From Halichondria panicea (lineage: Eukaryota; Porifera; Demospongiae; Suberitida; Halichondriidae): a stretch of DNA of 64,000 bases. Position 1 is the stretch's first letter, and each line of letters starts with the position of its first letter. Below the pieces are notes generated by a model, which worked only from the letters and a program-made list of their open reading frames with translations, ran no database searches and was not told the DNA's origin. Below, in pieces: positions 53,522 to 64,000 of this stretch. A program made the position numbers and the translations under genes. The DNA is taken from contig NC_087391.1 of the NCBI RefSeq assembly GCF_963675165.1, positions 2,127,001-2,191,000 of the forward strand, given 5' to 3'.

Positions 53522-56500
53522 TTAGTTAATAGTATCGTACAAAGCCTCTGTTTCTGGTTGCAAAGCATTAGCGTACAAAGCCTCCAAATCCTTCTTTTCC
53601 GTGTTCGCATAAACCCCACATTCGGCAGAATCATAATCATGACAGTCGGACTCGGTGAGACTAACCTCCCTAACTCGAGTCATCTCTCCCTCCTGCCTCA
53701 CCACCAAATGGTCGTAGTTGACCGTCTCACTAGCAGAATCAGGACTAGTACTGTTGCTCTCGTATATATGAGGTAATTCAGAGCCTTCCATTGTGGCTAG
53801 TACAATCTCAGCGTCATCTTGCTCAGATTGATTCAGCGTGGAATAATGAAGATTGTCTACATCGTCAACACTCGACGCAAAGTGTCCTGTTCCCGTGATC
53901 TGCTCGTACTTGTGATCTTGGTAGCTGGCTGTGGTGGACTGTGTGCGCATAGATTCATCTAGAGTGGAGTAGTCACCCATGGAATTGAAGAGGTCCACGA
54001 CAGAGCTACTTTTGGGTGATAGGACACTGTGTTGAATATTGCTAGATGATCCGTTGCGAGGATTGAGGTGACAATAATGGCTGACTGTGGGTATGCGACG
54101 GCCGGCTTCGTCATATATTGGGTTATCAAATCGACTATGGGGACTATGGGGGCAGGAGTTCATGTCCGCGAAGGTTGGGTTGTCCACACTGAAGATTTGC
54201 TGTGACGACGAGACAGTCTTGTCAGATTCTTCTGTACGTCACGGAGAAAGAGAGAGAGAGAGAGAGAGAGAGTACTTTAATACGTATCTAGAGTTTTATA
54301 ACACTAACAATTACAAGTTGGTGAAGGAGCTCATTTAACTTGTTACTAAGATTTTCATTACCCATCAACTTCATAGACAAAACAGTTAGTATGCAAACAT
54401 GAATGTACTCCTGTTAAAGTAACACAAGCAAAACCAACCGTTACTGAATGAGTTGATGACGAGTTTCCTTCGATTTCGTTGTTTGACTATGCAGAGCAGT
54501 GTGATGAGGAGACAGATTATCACTAAGAGCAACATCCCACTGGCTATGGAGCCACCGATGATGGGTCCCATCAGACTACTCAGACTGAACCCACCACTTC
54601 CATCTGTGCATACATGTAGATAGTGAAACTTGTGAACACGAAAGAGGCTTTAAATGTGGTTATCTACTGATAGGTGGGAATATAAAGCTATGATACATTG
54701 TACGAGTGCTTTAAGAACATTGCTGAGAGATGATTGGTTGCATCAATGGTCACATATGTATGCTTTGCTGTAGCATGGAAATTGCTTATTAGTAAATGGA
54801 TAAACTCTTGATAGCTGAATAACTTTCAGGATCTAATTTCATTTCCATTATGGTTACACAAAAGTGCATAATTATTAACTCACCTACTACTTCACAGTTT
54901 CTTCCGGAGAATCCATTGATGCACAGACATATGAAGTCTCCAAGATTGTTCTATACAAGCATCAATGTTTAGATTAGTATCTTCATCTTCGTACAATAAG
55001 GATTCGATATGCATCATGTGATACTCACCTGACAGGTGCCATTGTTGAGACACGTCTGTCTGATACATCCGTCTAACTCAGACTCACAGAATCGCCCTTC
55101 AAATCCTCGAGAACACTCGCACTCGAAGTCCAAATGCAGATCCTGCAAAATAAGCGTAAACGAAACTTTAGAGTAAATATTAATAGCTAAAAGGACTGAC
55201 TTAGTTACAAAGACACAATAAGGACACATCCCATACCAACTGTAACTAGGCACAATGCAGCCTTACAAATGACGTTGTTTGGATTATTTGACCCCTACAG
55301 TCAATTAGTGAAAGTCACAGCAAAGCACACACCTTACAAATGGCTCCATTCTTGCACACATTTTGCACACATTCATCTGTTTCCATAGTGCAGGTCTTTC
55401 CGTCAAATCCCTCCCTACAGATGCAGGTGAAGTTGTCAGGTCCGCTATTCTCACAGTCACCGTTGTTTAGACATGGGGAGGTGTGCCCACAAACATCTAG
55501 GTCTGTGTTGGGTACGTACAATTAACACACGTCGTGAGTTAAGAAATATCTTACGATCAGGACATCACAAACTTTTCCCCTATTATTTCTGATAAGGGTG
55601 TTAGCTCTAGTATAGACAAAACCAAACTATAAGTTGTGCGTGGTTGTTGGTAGTTGGGCACACTTACCTATTTCGCAAGAAGCCCCACTGAAATTGTTAG
55701 AACAATTACACTCAAATTTGTTTTCCAGGGTAAGATCAAACACGCAAGAGCCTCCGTTTGCACAACTTGCCCGACCAGTACGGCACATATTCAAATCTGT
55801 ATGAAATTAAACAGTACAGTCTTTGAAGAAGGGTAAGTTGGGTGAGAGCAGTTGAAGCACATCCAATGCACATAATTATACGAGGAATGATTTACAAAAA
55901 TGGTTGTTGTTTATCTCATACCAATGCACATAATTACGAGAATGATTACAAGAATGGTTTGTTTACAGTTTTGTATATTACATAACAATGCACATCATTA
56001 TATGAGAATGATTACAAGGATGGTTTGTTTACAGTGTTGTATATCACATACCAGTGTCACAGGTGAGCCCAGCATAGTCCTCAGGGCAAATACAGTAGAA
56101 GAAATTCTCTGCAGTTTGGTTGAACACACAAGTGCCTCCATTTGCACAACTTGCCTGACCAGTACGGCACATATTCAAGTCTGTATGAGATTAAACAGTA
56201 GTCTTAAAGAAGGGGTAAAGTTAGGTGAGAGCAGTTGAAGCACATACCAAGTACACATAATTATACGAGAATGATATATTATACACACATAATTATCACA
56301 CATACCGGTTTCACAGGTGAGCCCGGCATAGCCTTCAGGACAGATACAGGAGAATAAATTCTCTGCAGTTTGGTTGAACACACAAGTGCCTCTGTTTGCA
56401 CAACTTGCCTGACCAGTACGGCATATATTCAAGTCTGTATGAGATTAGACAGTAGTCTTAAAGAAGGGGTAAAGTTAGGTAAGAGCAGTTGAAGCACATA

Positions 56501-58478
56501 CCAAGTACACATAATTATACGAGAATGATATATTTATACACACATAATTATCACACATACCGGTTTCACAGGTGAGCCCGGCATAGCCTTCAGGACAGAT
56601 ACAAGAGAATAAATTCTCTGCAGTTTGGTTAAACACACAAGAGCCTCCGTTTGCACAACTTGCCTGACCAGTACGGCACATATTCAAGTCTGTATGAGAT
56701 TAAACAGGTAAAGTTAGATGGGAGCATATACCAAATACACATAATTGTACGAGAATGATCCCATTATCACATACCAGTGTCACAGGTGAGCCCGGCATAG
56801 TCCTCAGGACAGATACAGGAGAAGCGATTCTCTGCAGTTTGGTTGAACACACAAGTGCCTCCATTTGCACAACTTGCCTGACCAGTACGGCACACCCTCA
56901 AGTCTGTACAACATTAAGTAGTTAATGATTCATTGATTGTAGGTACAGAGTGTCAACACACAGTAAATTCCTATTGTATCACTGTGTAGAGATTTGGTGT
57001 CACAATAATTGCTATACTTCACTGTTCGTATGCACCCTAACAACAGCATGTGAATATGATCCCTGATTGAAGCCACATACTAGACACATGCAGGATACTC
57101 TATGGCTCACCTATATCGCAGAACTCTCCAGAGAACTCCTCCATGCAGACACAGCCATCAGTGGAGTTACAATAGCCACCAGTGGAGGCTGCCAATACAT
57201 GTAAAGCCAGTCACTTATAGAACCATTTAGAATAATTACTGTCTAATGCACACAGTTACGTATAAGTCTTGTGCCATTATCAAGGAAGTAGTTCAAAAGC
57301 AAGAGATGTATATATTTAGCTCAGGAACCGTATACGTGGCTATTGTATGGAGCACATAACTGTAGAGCTAACACCCCATTCGTTCACCCACACATCTATC
57401 AGATATTGTAAGTGCTGAAATTCAATGGCTACACTGATTGATCTGTGTGTAGTCAAGGAGACATAATTATAGAGCAGGTAAGTGTTGCCTAGGAAACTTT
57501 TGATGTGATGAATATCAACTTAACAATAATGTACCACTAGAACATACACAAAACCCATAGGGACGCTACCCAGTATAAACACTTACAGCATCCGTCTGAC
57601 AGGAGGCATTGAGTGCAGTTGGTTGAAGTGTTGTTAAATCCTTCTAGACACAAAATATTGCCACTGCTATCACAAGTAAAGTGCCCCAAATCATTGTCTC
57701 TTGGGATGCAAAATACTCCACAATCAGATCCATAGAATCCTTCACCGCATTCCAGTTCAAAACTAATCTGGAGAAACGCCCGTCCATTAGTGTGGGTAAC
57801 ACTTTCTATTCTACTAATTGGTATCGTTTGAGGATTGTGGGATATGTTTACAGGTACAAAGAGTTCCAATACGAGGGGGTCTGCTTCATCAGATGTCAGC
57901 TCATCATCAACTCGTAACAATAGTTCAACAGCACCCTGAATGTAAATAAGAACACACACACATGAAAGTTATCAGGTTCCAGTAATTGAGTTAAACGGTC
58001 ACCTCCCAACTCACAAATAAGTGAACAAAGAAGTAATTGTTACTCACCGACCAACTGCTGTTAACTTTGAAAATCACTGGATTTGCAACCACTGATTCCT
58101 GAGAGAATGATATGACGTCACTGTTGATAAAGCTAGATTGATACTCTCCAAGTGAGCAGGTGCCATCAGGCTCTGTAGGCAAGCGTAGACAGAAAGTGAA
58201 CTGATTGATGCAGCTAGACATGCATGTAATGTTTCTGTCACAGCAAAATCCATTCGCTTTACTGTGTGCAGAATTGGAGTACTGATGGAGATTGACTCTC
58301 AGTGTGTATGAAGCTTGTGTGTGTTCCTGCATATAGAAAAGACAAAATGATCATAAAAATTATATTGAGTGATGAATAAGCCACTTTTAGCTATTGAAAA
58401 TATTAGCCAACTTGCCACTGTGGTCAGCATGAGTAGGAAGCAGGCCAACAAAAGGCTACATCTGAGCACAGGCCTCAT
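53522..58478 (-). CDS. Delta-like Notch ligand 2 (MNNL, DSL, about 9 EGF, TM, YxxL tail)
   Basis: Exon 1 starts at 58478 with signal peptide MRPVLRCSLLLACFLLMLTT; its donor may be GCAAGT (GC-AG) or GTGGCA. The MNNL-like region (58048-58330) has LRVNLHQYSNSAHSKANGFC and SCINQFTFCLR. The next exon (57585-57955) gives ELLLRVDDEL and the DSL domain CGEGFYGSDCGVFCIPRDND, LGHFTCDSSGNILCLEG. EGF exons follow, including four near copies (56052-56182, 56305-56435, 56560-56692, 56772-56905) of CRTGQASCANGG..CVFNQTAENxFxCICPExYAGLTC, a related fifth (55670-55797), then 55330-55502, 55025-55143 and 54890-54960. The TM exon (54386-54600) is IIGGSIASGMLLLVIICLLI. The tail (about 54233 to 53522, 235 residues) carries NPIYDEAG, DYSTL, KYEQI, HYSTL, NYDHL, VYANT and LYDTI. 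Same strand and architecture as the neighbouring gene, so a tandem duplicate. Confidence 0.88.
56052..56905 (-). repeat. tandem duplication of one EGF exon, four copies
   Basis: Four exon-plus-intron units of about 210-260 bases repeat head to tail. The introns also match (CATACCAAGTACACATAATT; ATACGAGAATGAT). Copies at 56305 and 56560 are the most alike. A more diverged fifth unit lies at 55670. This points to recent unequal crossing-over inside the gene. Confidence 0.92.
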
Positions 58479-59110
58479 TGTAGTGGGCTCTATAGAATGA
58501 ATGGAGAGCCAAACAGTGGTTGAAACGTGCAATACGCTTGCTGCATGCGTATATTGTAGTCTATAACTAGTATATAGACAATGTATAATAACCTTACCGA
58601 AAATCACTAGATGAACTGATAGAGACACAGCTAGAGTCGTGCTTTTCCTGCCTTTCTCTCAGTGTTGATAACTGAATTATCCTCTACAATTATAAAGTGT
58701 TATGCACATTTAATACATCTAGAGTTGTCTAAAACCTTAACCATTGGAGCACACAAAAGAACAGACTTAGGTGGGCTAGGCTAAATCTTATACATACTAT
58801 ACTTATACATACTATACTTATTCTACTTACAAGATGTACTATTTAACAGCTTACCTGTACATGTATTACACTGAAGCAGACAGTATAGTTATCCAACGGA
58901 ACACAAACTAGAGCACAACTAAACACTTTTATCAGAGCTACACCGCGCATGCGCATTAATGTAGGGCTTCACAACAATATTTTATTTAGTGCAGTACTGT
59001 AACCACAATGTAAATGGAAAATTCCTGAAACTACTGTACTGTATTGTGTAATTGTGTAGTTAACTGACATCTACTGATGGACAAAAAAGTAAAACACACA
59101 CCATTTCACC
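58479..59110. promoter_or_regulatory. upstream region of Delta-like gene 2 with NRF1-like palindrome
   Basis: It contains CGCGCATGCGCAT (about 58944-58956), the same core found in other promoter gaps. A short TATACTTATACATACTATAC repeat is near 58790-58820. No gene. Confidence 0.45.
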
Positions 59111-59317
59111 TTAGTTGGTGTTAGTTCTAGCCATAAACTGTTGCAACAAATTCTCTTTCTCCTTTCGTATGAGAGTAAGTTCAGTCAGCTCTTGTTCTAG
59201 CTTGTTGCACTGTTTTTTCTTCCTCGTGTACAACTGGTTCTCTCTGAGGTAGAGTCCCAAGCCCCCACCAATGAACACTCCTCCACTGATTGCCATCACT
59301 TTACCAAACATTCCCAT
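59111..59317 (-). CDS. small single-pass membrane protein, 68 residues
   Basis: A single exon opens MGMFGKVMAISGGVFIGGGL, a glycine-rich hydrophobic segment that could be a membrane anchor, then YLRENQLYTRKKKQC and a charged, probably coiled-coil helix (KLEQELTELTLIRKEKENLL). This layout is seen in tiny mitochondrial proteins such as STMP1, but I do not recognise a specific family. The clean amphipathic design argues that it is real. It lies between two DSL genes on the same strand. Confidence 0.5.
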   Translation of the reverse strand: MGMFGKVMAISGGVFIGGGLGLYLRENQLYTRKKKQCNKLEQELTELTLIRKEKENLLQQFMARTNTN

Positions 59318-60477
59318 GGTAACTTGCTATGGAGAGGCGGAGAAGCTCCTTACACAAACCAGAGGGTATAGCTAAGGGCAGTGATCTTAATAAATCAAAC
59401 AGCTTTAGCGCTAAATCTAAGCATCTGTCATAACATATTCTGTCCCCCCAGACCAGGATAGCCACACATATAGTATTAGTCCGAAGGGATAGAACAGATA
59501 CCACCCGTAATATTTGGTCCTCCAGTCTATTGACAGTAGATTATGTGTTTAACGTTTATTAGGGACTTTTGCAGGTCAGTTTTAGACAGCTATCTGTCAA
59601 GATGATATCCTGAAAAGAACAGAGCGGCTATGACATGCACCCAGTGACTGTGTACAGTATTATAGCGGGTGACGCATACTTGACTAATGGAAGGATAATT
59701 AATTTAGGAAAGACTACCTTCGAGCTGCCACAATTATCCACTTCAATTACTCTGGCCATTTCGGCATTAAAAAAGACATGGCACAGACTAGCAGAGTGAT
59801 TACATTGGAGTCTGGAAAGATGGCATATAGAATTCCTAAACAATATATAATTGTAGAAAGATGCTAGTCCACCATTCCCCGACCTCATTCCCATGTCAAG
59901 GAGGCTAACCATTCCCATGCAGTAAGACACAGAGAACAGAGAGCGTGAACATGTAGCCGCTGACCAGTCCTTGTTGGAGATTTTCGAGAGGGAGGAGTGC
60001 ACCCAATGCTTGCGGTGCCGGTGGTATCACAACTGTTTAACTGCTTATTAATTAACTGAATAGGACCAAATATTTCGGGGCATGCACCTCGAGCTCACTC
60101 TACTCCGACAGAGATTACAAAACATTTAAGATCTACCAGATAGCGTACTCAGAACATAGAGTGAGTCTACTAGGTAGACTAAAGGCATGCTTAATAGATC
60201 TATCCTCTCCAATCAACCTTGCAAATTAATACTCACATGTGCAGTGTGTAGTGGTGTACCCAGAGAGCTCAGTTGCAGTATCTATCGTGATAGTACAGGG
60301 CTAGACACATGGACAAATGGCTAGGCTAGGCTAGAGAGTTGACATGGCTAGTCAATCTACGCTCGGTAAAGATCATCACAGTTAGAACAAAATAAATTAT
60401 TTTAAAAAAGCTAAAAAGCATTAATTAAATCAACACTTAATACCACACTAAAAAAAACTGAGCAAATTATATAAGGC
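59318..60477. other. region between small gene and DSL gene 3, nothing assigned
   Basis: A 124-codon minus-strand frame (59628-60002) and a short plus-strand stretch near 59950-60045 (EREECTQCLRCRWYHNCL) hint at a degraded zinc-finger-like or transposon-derived sequence, but neither has a start, splice support or family match. The rest is AT-rich. Confidence 0.35.
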
Positions 60478-63400
60478 TCATTGCCCTACGTCATAATGAG
60501 ACAGTGCTTTGGGGGTAATTTTTCCGGGAAGTGTGTTTGTGTACACAGGTTTATCTTGGGGAGGTATTGAAGTTGAAGTCATACTATCCAAAGGATTTTC
60601 TATGTAGTCATAGGGATGCGGTTTCGCTGAGGATGTTGGAGGCAGTACTGCATAAGGTTGAGGCGTTTGCTCTTTCGGTAAAAACACAGTGTCATCGTAG
60701 AGTGTTTCATTTGGAGGCAATACCGTCTGTATGTGTGGAGGAGGGTGGTCAACGTTAGACTCGTCCAGCTGGTCGTAAATGACGTCTTGCTGGAGGATGG
60801 GTTGGGTAGGGAAAGCCGTATCGTACGTACTTCCTCCAGGCATTTGTCCGTCTCTGATCTTTTCATATGCCACCCTAGACTTGGAGGGATGTCTCGCTTT
60901 CATCTCGAGCGACGGGTCTGTGTTTGGGAGGAAAGCTTCATCGTAGACTGGCTGATCATCTGGATCGGTGACTACAGCCGAGTTAAATGTTGGGATTGGG
61001 GGTACGGGTTGCAGTGTTATACTGGTCTCTGTGAGCTTACGGACACGGGAGTGGCTTTCCTTCCTTTCCTTTTGTGGAGTAACCTCTTTTGAGAATGGCG
61101 ATTGCCGCTCAAGTGTGTCATACATGTACACTGGGGTGATTTCATGATTGCTGTCAGGGAAATTGGCCGAGTCATACGGGATTGGGGGTACGGGTTGCAG
61201 TGTTATACTGGTCTCTGTGAGCTTACGGACACGGGAGTGGCTTTCCTTCCTTTCCTTTTGTGGAGTAACCTCTTTTGAGAATGGCGATTGCCGCTCAAGT
61301 GTGTCATACATGTACACTGGGGTGATTTCATGATTGCTGTCAGGGAAATTGGCCGAGTCATACGTGGGGCCGTCAAGAGTGGATGCAAACTCATTAGTGC
61401 CCATCCTAACCGTATGTAAGGATGGGCTAACACTTGGATGACGTAGCTGCGAGTATGTATCTTGTTTTTGCATCTTGGAGGACTCATACATATCATTACT
61501 GAACATGTGATCGCTTGACGTCCCAGTTCCCGGTTTTGAGTCCAATCCAGGGCCGTATATCGGATTCTGAAATTTGTGCTCAGCTGATGATCCCGTTCCT
61601 GTTCCTGTTCTAACTTCATCCAGGTTGTAGGCATTACTATGACCTGCTACACCTGTGCAAAAGAGAAAATGAGAAAATGGTAACAATTTTTGCAAAATAC
61701 TCCTTCTGATCTCTGCAAACTTCCACAGTACATTCACTGCTTTAGGAAGTAGGAATTGTCCTATACAGGTTTATGTACACAAGCAGAGCAGGTGCCCTAA
61801 ATGGAGGCGTTGCTAGGAATGATGTGGAAGATTGGTTTACTATGTCCTGTAAGCAATTAGGTCACAGACAATACACTGTATTGTCACATAGCAACAACTC
61901 GACAATACACACAGTATTTGGTAAGTAATGTATGTGATAAAATCTAGAGTTCTTTAACTACACTGGCGGCTTCCATAGTTCACCATTACAAAGCCATTCT
62001 TACAACGGATACCTACAAGTGCAGCAGTGACACTGACATTGTTGACAGTAGTATTAGTGACTACAGTAAACTGAAACCACTAGCTGTCACTTTACTATCA
62101 GCTAGTGATGTTTTGTACCTAATCATTGTAGGAACATAACCTACACATTAGTAAGCGTTCATGTCTCATGACATTCAGCTTGCTTACCTGAGATGTTGAC
62201 TTTCATGTGACTTCTGATTTGAACTTGACACATGAGTACACACACAATGATCACCAAGACGATGATCACCAGGAAGAGAGCTCCGCCCACTCCACCAGCT
62301 ATACCAGCCACCAACGCCAGACTCACGGCACTTTCTACAGGGGGAGAAAGAGGATGTACAGTCATGTAGCTTTGATTGTTCAAAGGGAACATCAAAGCAT
62401 TTAGTTGATGGGAATTTAATTACCTCATAATTATATCCCTCCATAATTTATGGGAAGATTATAACAATTAATAGCTGGGTAACCATGGGGAACAGTGAGA
62501 CATCTGTAACTACATGTAGTTTCCAATAAGGTCAATGCCTCTAATATAATTAGTGGCTACAGTGCACACTAATAATTATGTGAGCCATTACATTGTACTA
62601 TACACTCACCAGGTTCACAGTTACTTCCAGTGAATCCAGACAGACAGGTGGTACATCTTGTGGATATGTTTCGTTCAGAAAGACACACTGTACAGTCACG
62701 GCTACTATCATACCCAGGCAGACAAGTGGAGCAGCTGGAGCCGAGATCGCGATTGCCTATGCACTCAGAGCAATTTGTGGTAGGGTCAAAGTTAGTGGCC
62801 AAGCATGTTTGACAGAGTGTTGCTGGGTCCCCTCCTGGTAGAGCACACACACTGCAGTCTGTATCAGTGAACCTGTCTGGTTGTAGGCAGAGGGAGCAGT
62901 CGGTAGAGGGGTCTCTGTTGGGTAGGCAACTAGTACAGTCCGAGGTGATGTCCCAGCCTGGTAGACACTGGGCGCAGTTGGTAGAGGGATCTCTGTTGGG
63001 TAGGCAACTAGCACAATCCGAGGTGATGTCCCAGCCTGGTAGACACTGGGCGCAGTTGGTAGAGGGATCTCTGTTCGGTAGACACTGGGTGCAGTTGGTA
63101 GAGGGATCTCTGTTGGGTAGGCACTGGGTGCAGTTTGTCTGAAGGTCATAGAGTTCCAACAAACATGATGTACAACCATCAGAAGGATTGAAGTTTGTGT
63201 CCAAGCATGATTCACAGTTAGTGGTTGGGTCATAGCTAGTCTGTACACAAATGGAGCAGCCTGTAGTATTATCCAGGTTGTAGAGGCAGTCGTTGCAGGC
63301 TACGAAAGGTGAAGGGTCAAATCGGTTATCAGTACATGTTAGAGTGCCATCAGCTTGACATGTCACCACTCGTGGATTGTTCTGAGGTGTTGTGGTACAG

Positions 63401-64000
63401 TCAGATCCACAGAAACCAGGAGAGCACTCGACTCTGAAACTCATCGTCATGTGAGATATGTCGTGGTATCCAGTGAATGTCATCTCCTCTGTGAAGTCTG
63501 CTCCAAGTTGGAGGTTGTCCAGGTTAATCAACAGACTGTCTATTATGTTCGGGAGTCGACTATCCACAGCTTCTATAAAGAACTGTATTTGCCCCTGTAT
63601 TAAAACTTCATCAAAATGGTAGGTGAAATGAATCTAAACTTACCATCCACATAGTAAAATCTGGTTTCGAAATACGTAAAGGATTGTCTGTTACTCCCAG
63701 TAGTGCTGTTGGACCTTGACTGAATGTTGTGCTCATTTCACTGAATGGGCAAGTGGAGGACATTGCACAGTCCGTGAAAAAATATGGAGGGTTATCAGCA
63801 TTGAGTTCACTGAGTGGTCTTGTCTCCAGTGATGCACCAAATGGTCTGATGGTCCAACGGAACCTCGTGTCACATCTCCCCTCTCCTGTGTTGTCACAGT
63901 TGGTGTTTGTGAATGGCTGATCATCACAGCACACTGGTACTAACAGGTCAGCACTTTCGAAATTACTCAGTGGAGCCACACATTCAGCACACAGTCCGGT
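60478..64000 (-). CDS. DSL-type transmembrane protein 3 with CxxC repeat array, 5' end outside window
   Basis: Exons seen: MNNL-like region (about 63645-64000; LVPVCCDDQPFTNTNCDNTG, RCDTRFRWTIRPFGAS); a large exon (62609-63597) with a degenerate DSL domain (MSFRVECSPGFCGSDCTTTP, NNPRVVTCQADGTLTC) and then about 17 units of 14-15 residues, consensus CxxCLPNRDPSTN; a TM exon (about 62175-62340; LALVAGIAGGVGGALFLVII); and a 390-residue tail exon (60478 to about 61655). The tail has many tyrosine motifs: QNPIYGPG, VYMYDTL, PVYDEAF, AYEKIRDG, TYDTAF, IYDQL, LYDDTVF, PYDYIENP and VYTNTL. No EGF repeats are present. Its N-terminal homology and position make it a diverged member of the neighbouring Delta-like family; whether it can bind Notch is doubtful given the poor DSL domain. 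Confidence 0.78.
60992..61363 (-). repeat. identical 186-bp tandem duplication in the DSL-3 tail exon
   Basis: 60992-61177 and 61178-61363 appear identical and in frame, adding 62 residues. Each unit carries YDSANFPDSNHEITPVYMYD, PFSKEVTPQ and ETSITLQPVPPIP. Very recent, or an assembly artefact. Confidence 0.93.
62630..63310 (-). repeat. 42-48 bp coding repeat encoding CxxC units
   Basis: The array encodes 17 CxxC motifs at a spacing of 14-15 residues. The middle part (62900-63130) is nearly homogeneous, alternating CLPNRDPSTNC and CLPGWDITSDC, which points to recent expansion and unequal exchange. The outer units are more diverged. Confidence 0.9.

Noticed and set aside
59628-60002. 124-residue protein on the minus strand
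   Set aside because: No recognisable domain and odd composition; possibly a relic, not supported as a gene.
62867-63142. Plus-strand repeat protein (VEGSLLGRQ-type)
   Set aside because: Antisense of the CxxC repeat array; periodicity comes from the real minus-strand gene.

Overview
The window looks like nuclear DNA of an early-branching animal, most likely a demosponge. Three tandem genes encode Delta/Serrate/LAG-2 (DSL) type Notch ligands, introns are short (often 45-350 bases), the DNA is AT-rich with many ATAATTAT runs, and it is crowded with small inverted-repeat DNA transposons (MITEs). The species cannot be fixed from sequence alone. All names rest on motifs and family sequences recalled from memory; no database search was run.

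Layout. 1-4441 (-) is the 5' part of a BIRC6-type giant IAP / ubiquitin ligase gene. It is head-to-head with an AVEN-like gene (4619-5598, +). Both, plus the last exon of SLC30A6, lie in a block of about 5.8 kb (about 995-6815) that recurs, decayed, at about 12785-16510. The left copy keeps working BIRC6 and AVEN; the right copy holds their pseudogenes but runs into the complete zinc transporter gene SLC30A6 (16180-19457, -). This is what a tandem duplication leaves. The two copies are held apart by about 6 kb containing an intronless thiaminase-I-like gene (7366-8661) and a nest of MITEs, two of them with clear 9-base target duplications.

19.9-41 kb is gene-dense: a CEBPZOS-like micropeptide (+), ZFAND3 (-), a TEX49/SPMIP11-like gene (+), PPP2R3C (-, about 15 exons, with an intronless ARF-family GTPase nested on the opposite strand), a 38-base minisatellite, SLC35B2/PAPS transporter (+), a UQCC3-like gene (-), FKBP2 (-), SNRPD2 (+) and intronless SUMF1 (+). 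Divergent pairs with 180-460 base gaps are common, and a palindromic GCGCATGCGC (NRF1-like) site lies in several of the gaps.

41-64 kb is a head-to-tail array of three DSL-type transmembrane genes on the minus strand. The first (41085-52360) has an MNNL region, a DSL domain and about 18 EGF repeats, and carries a nested intronless peptide-transporter gene. The second (53522-58478) has a run of four nearly identical EGF exons and a tail rich in YxxL/I motifs. The third (60478 to beyond the window) replaces EGF repeats with about 17 short CxxC units and has a long tyrosine-rich tail containing an identical 62-residue duplication. This tandem family, with expanding cysteine arrays outside and immunoreceptor-like tyrosine motifs inside, is the most interesting biology here.
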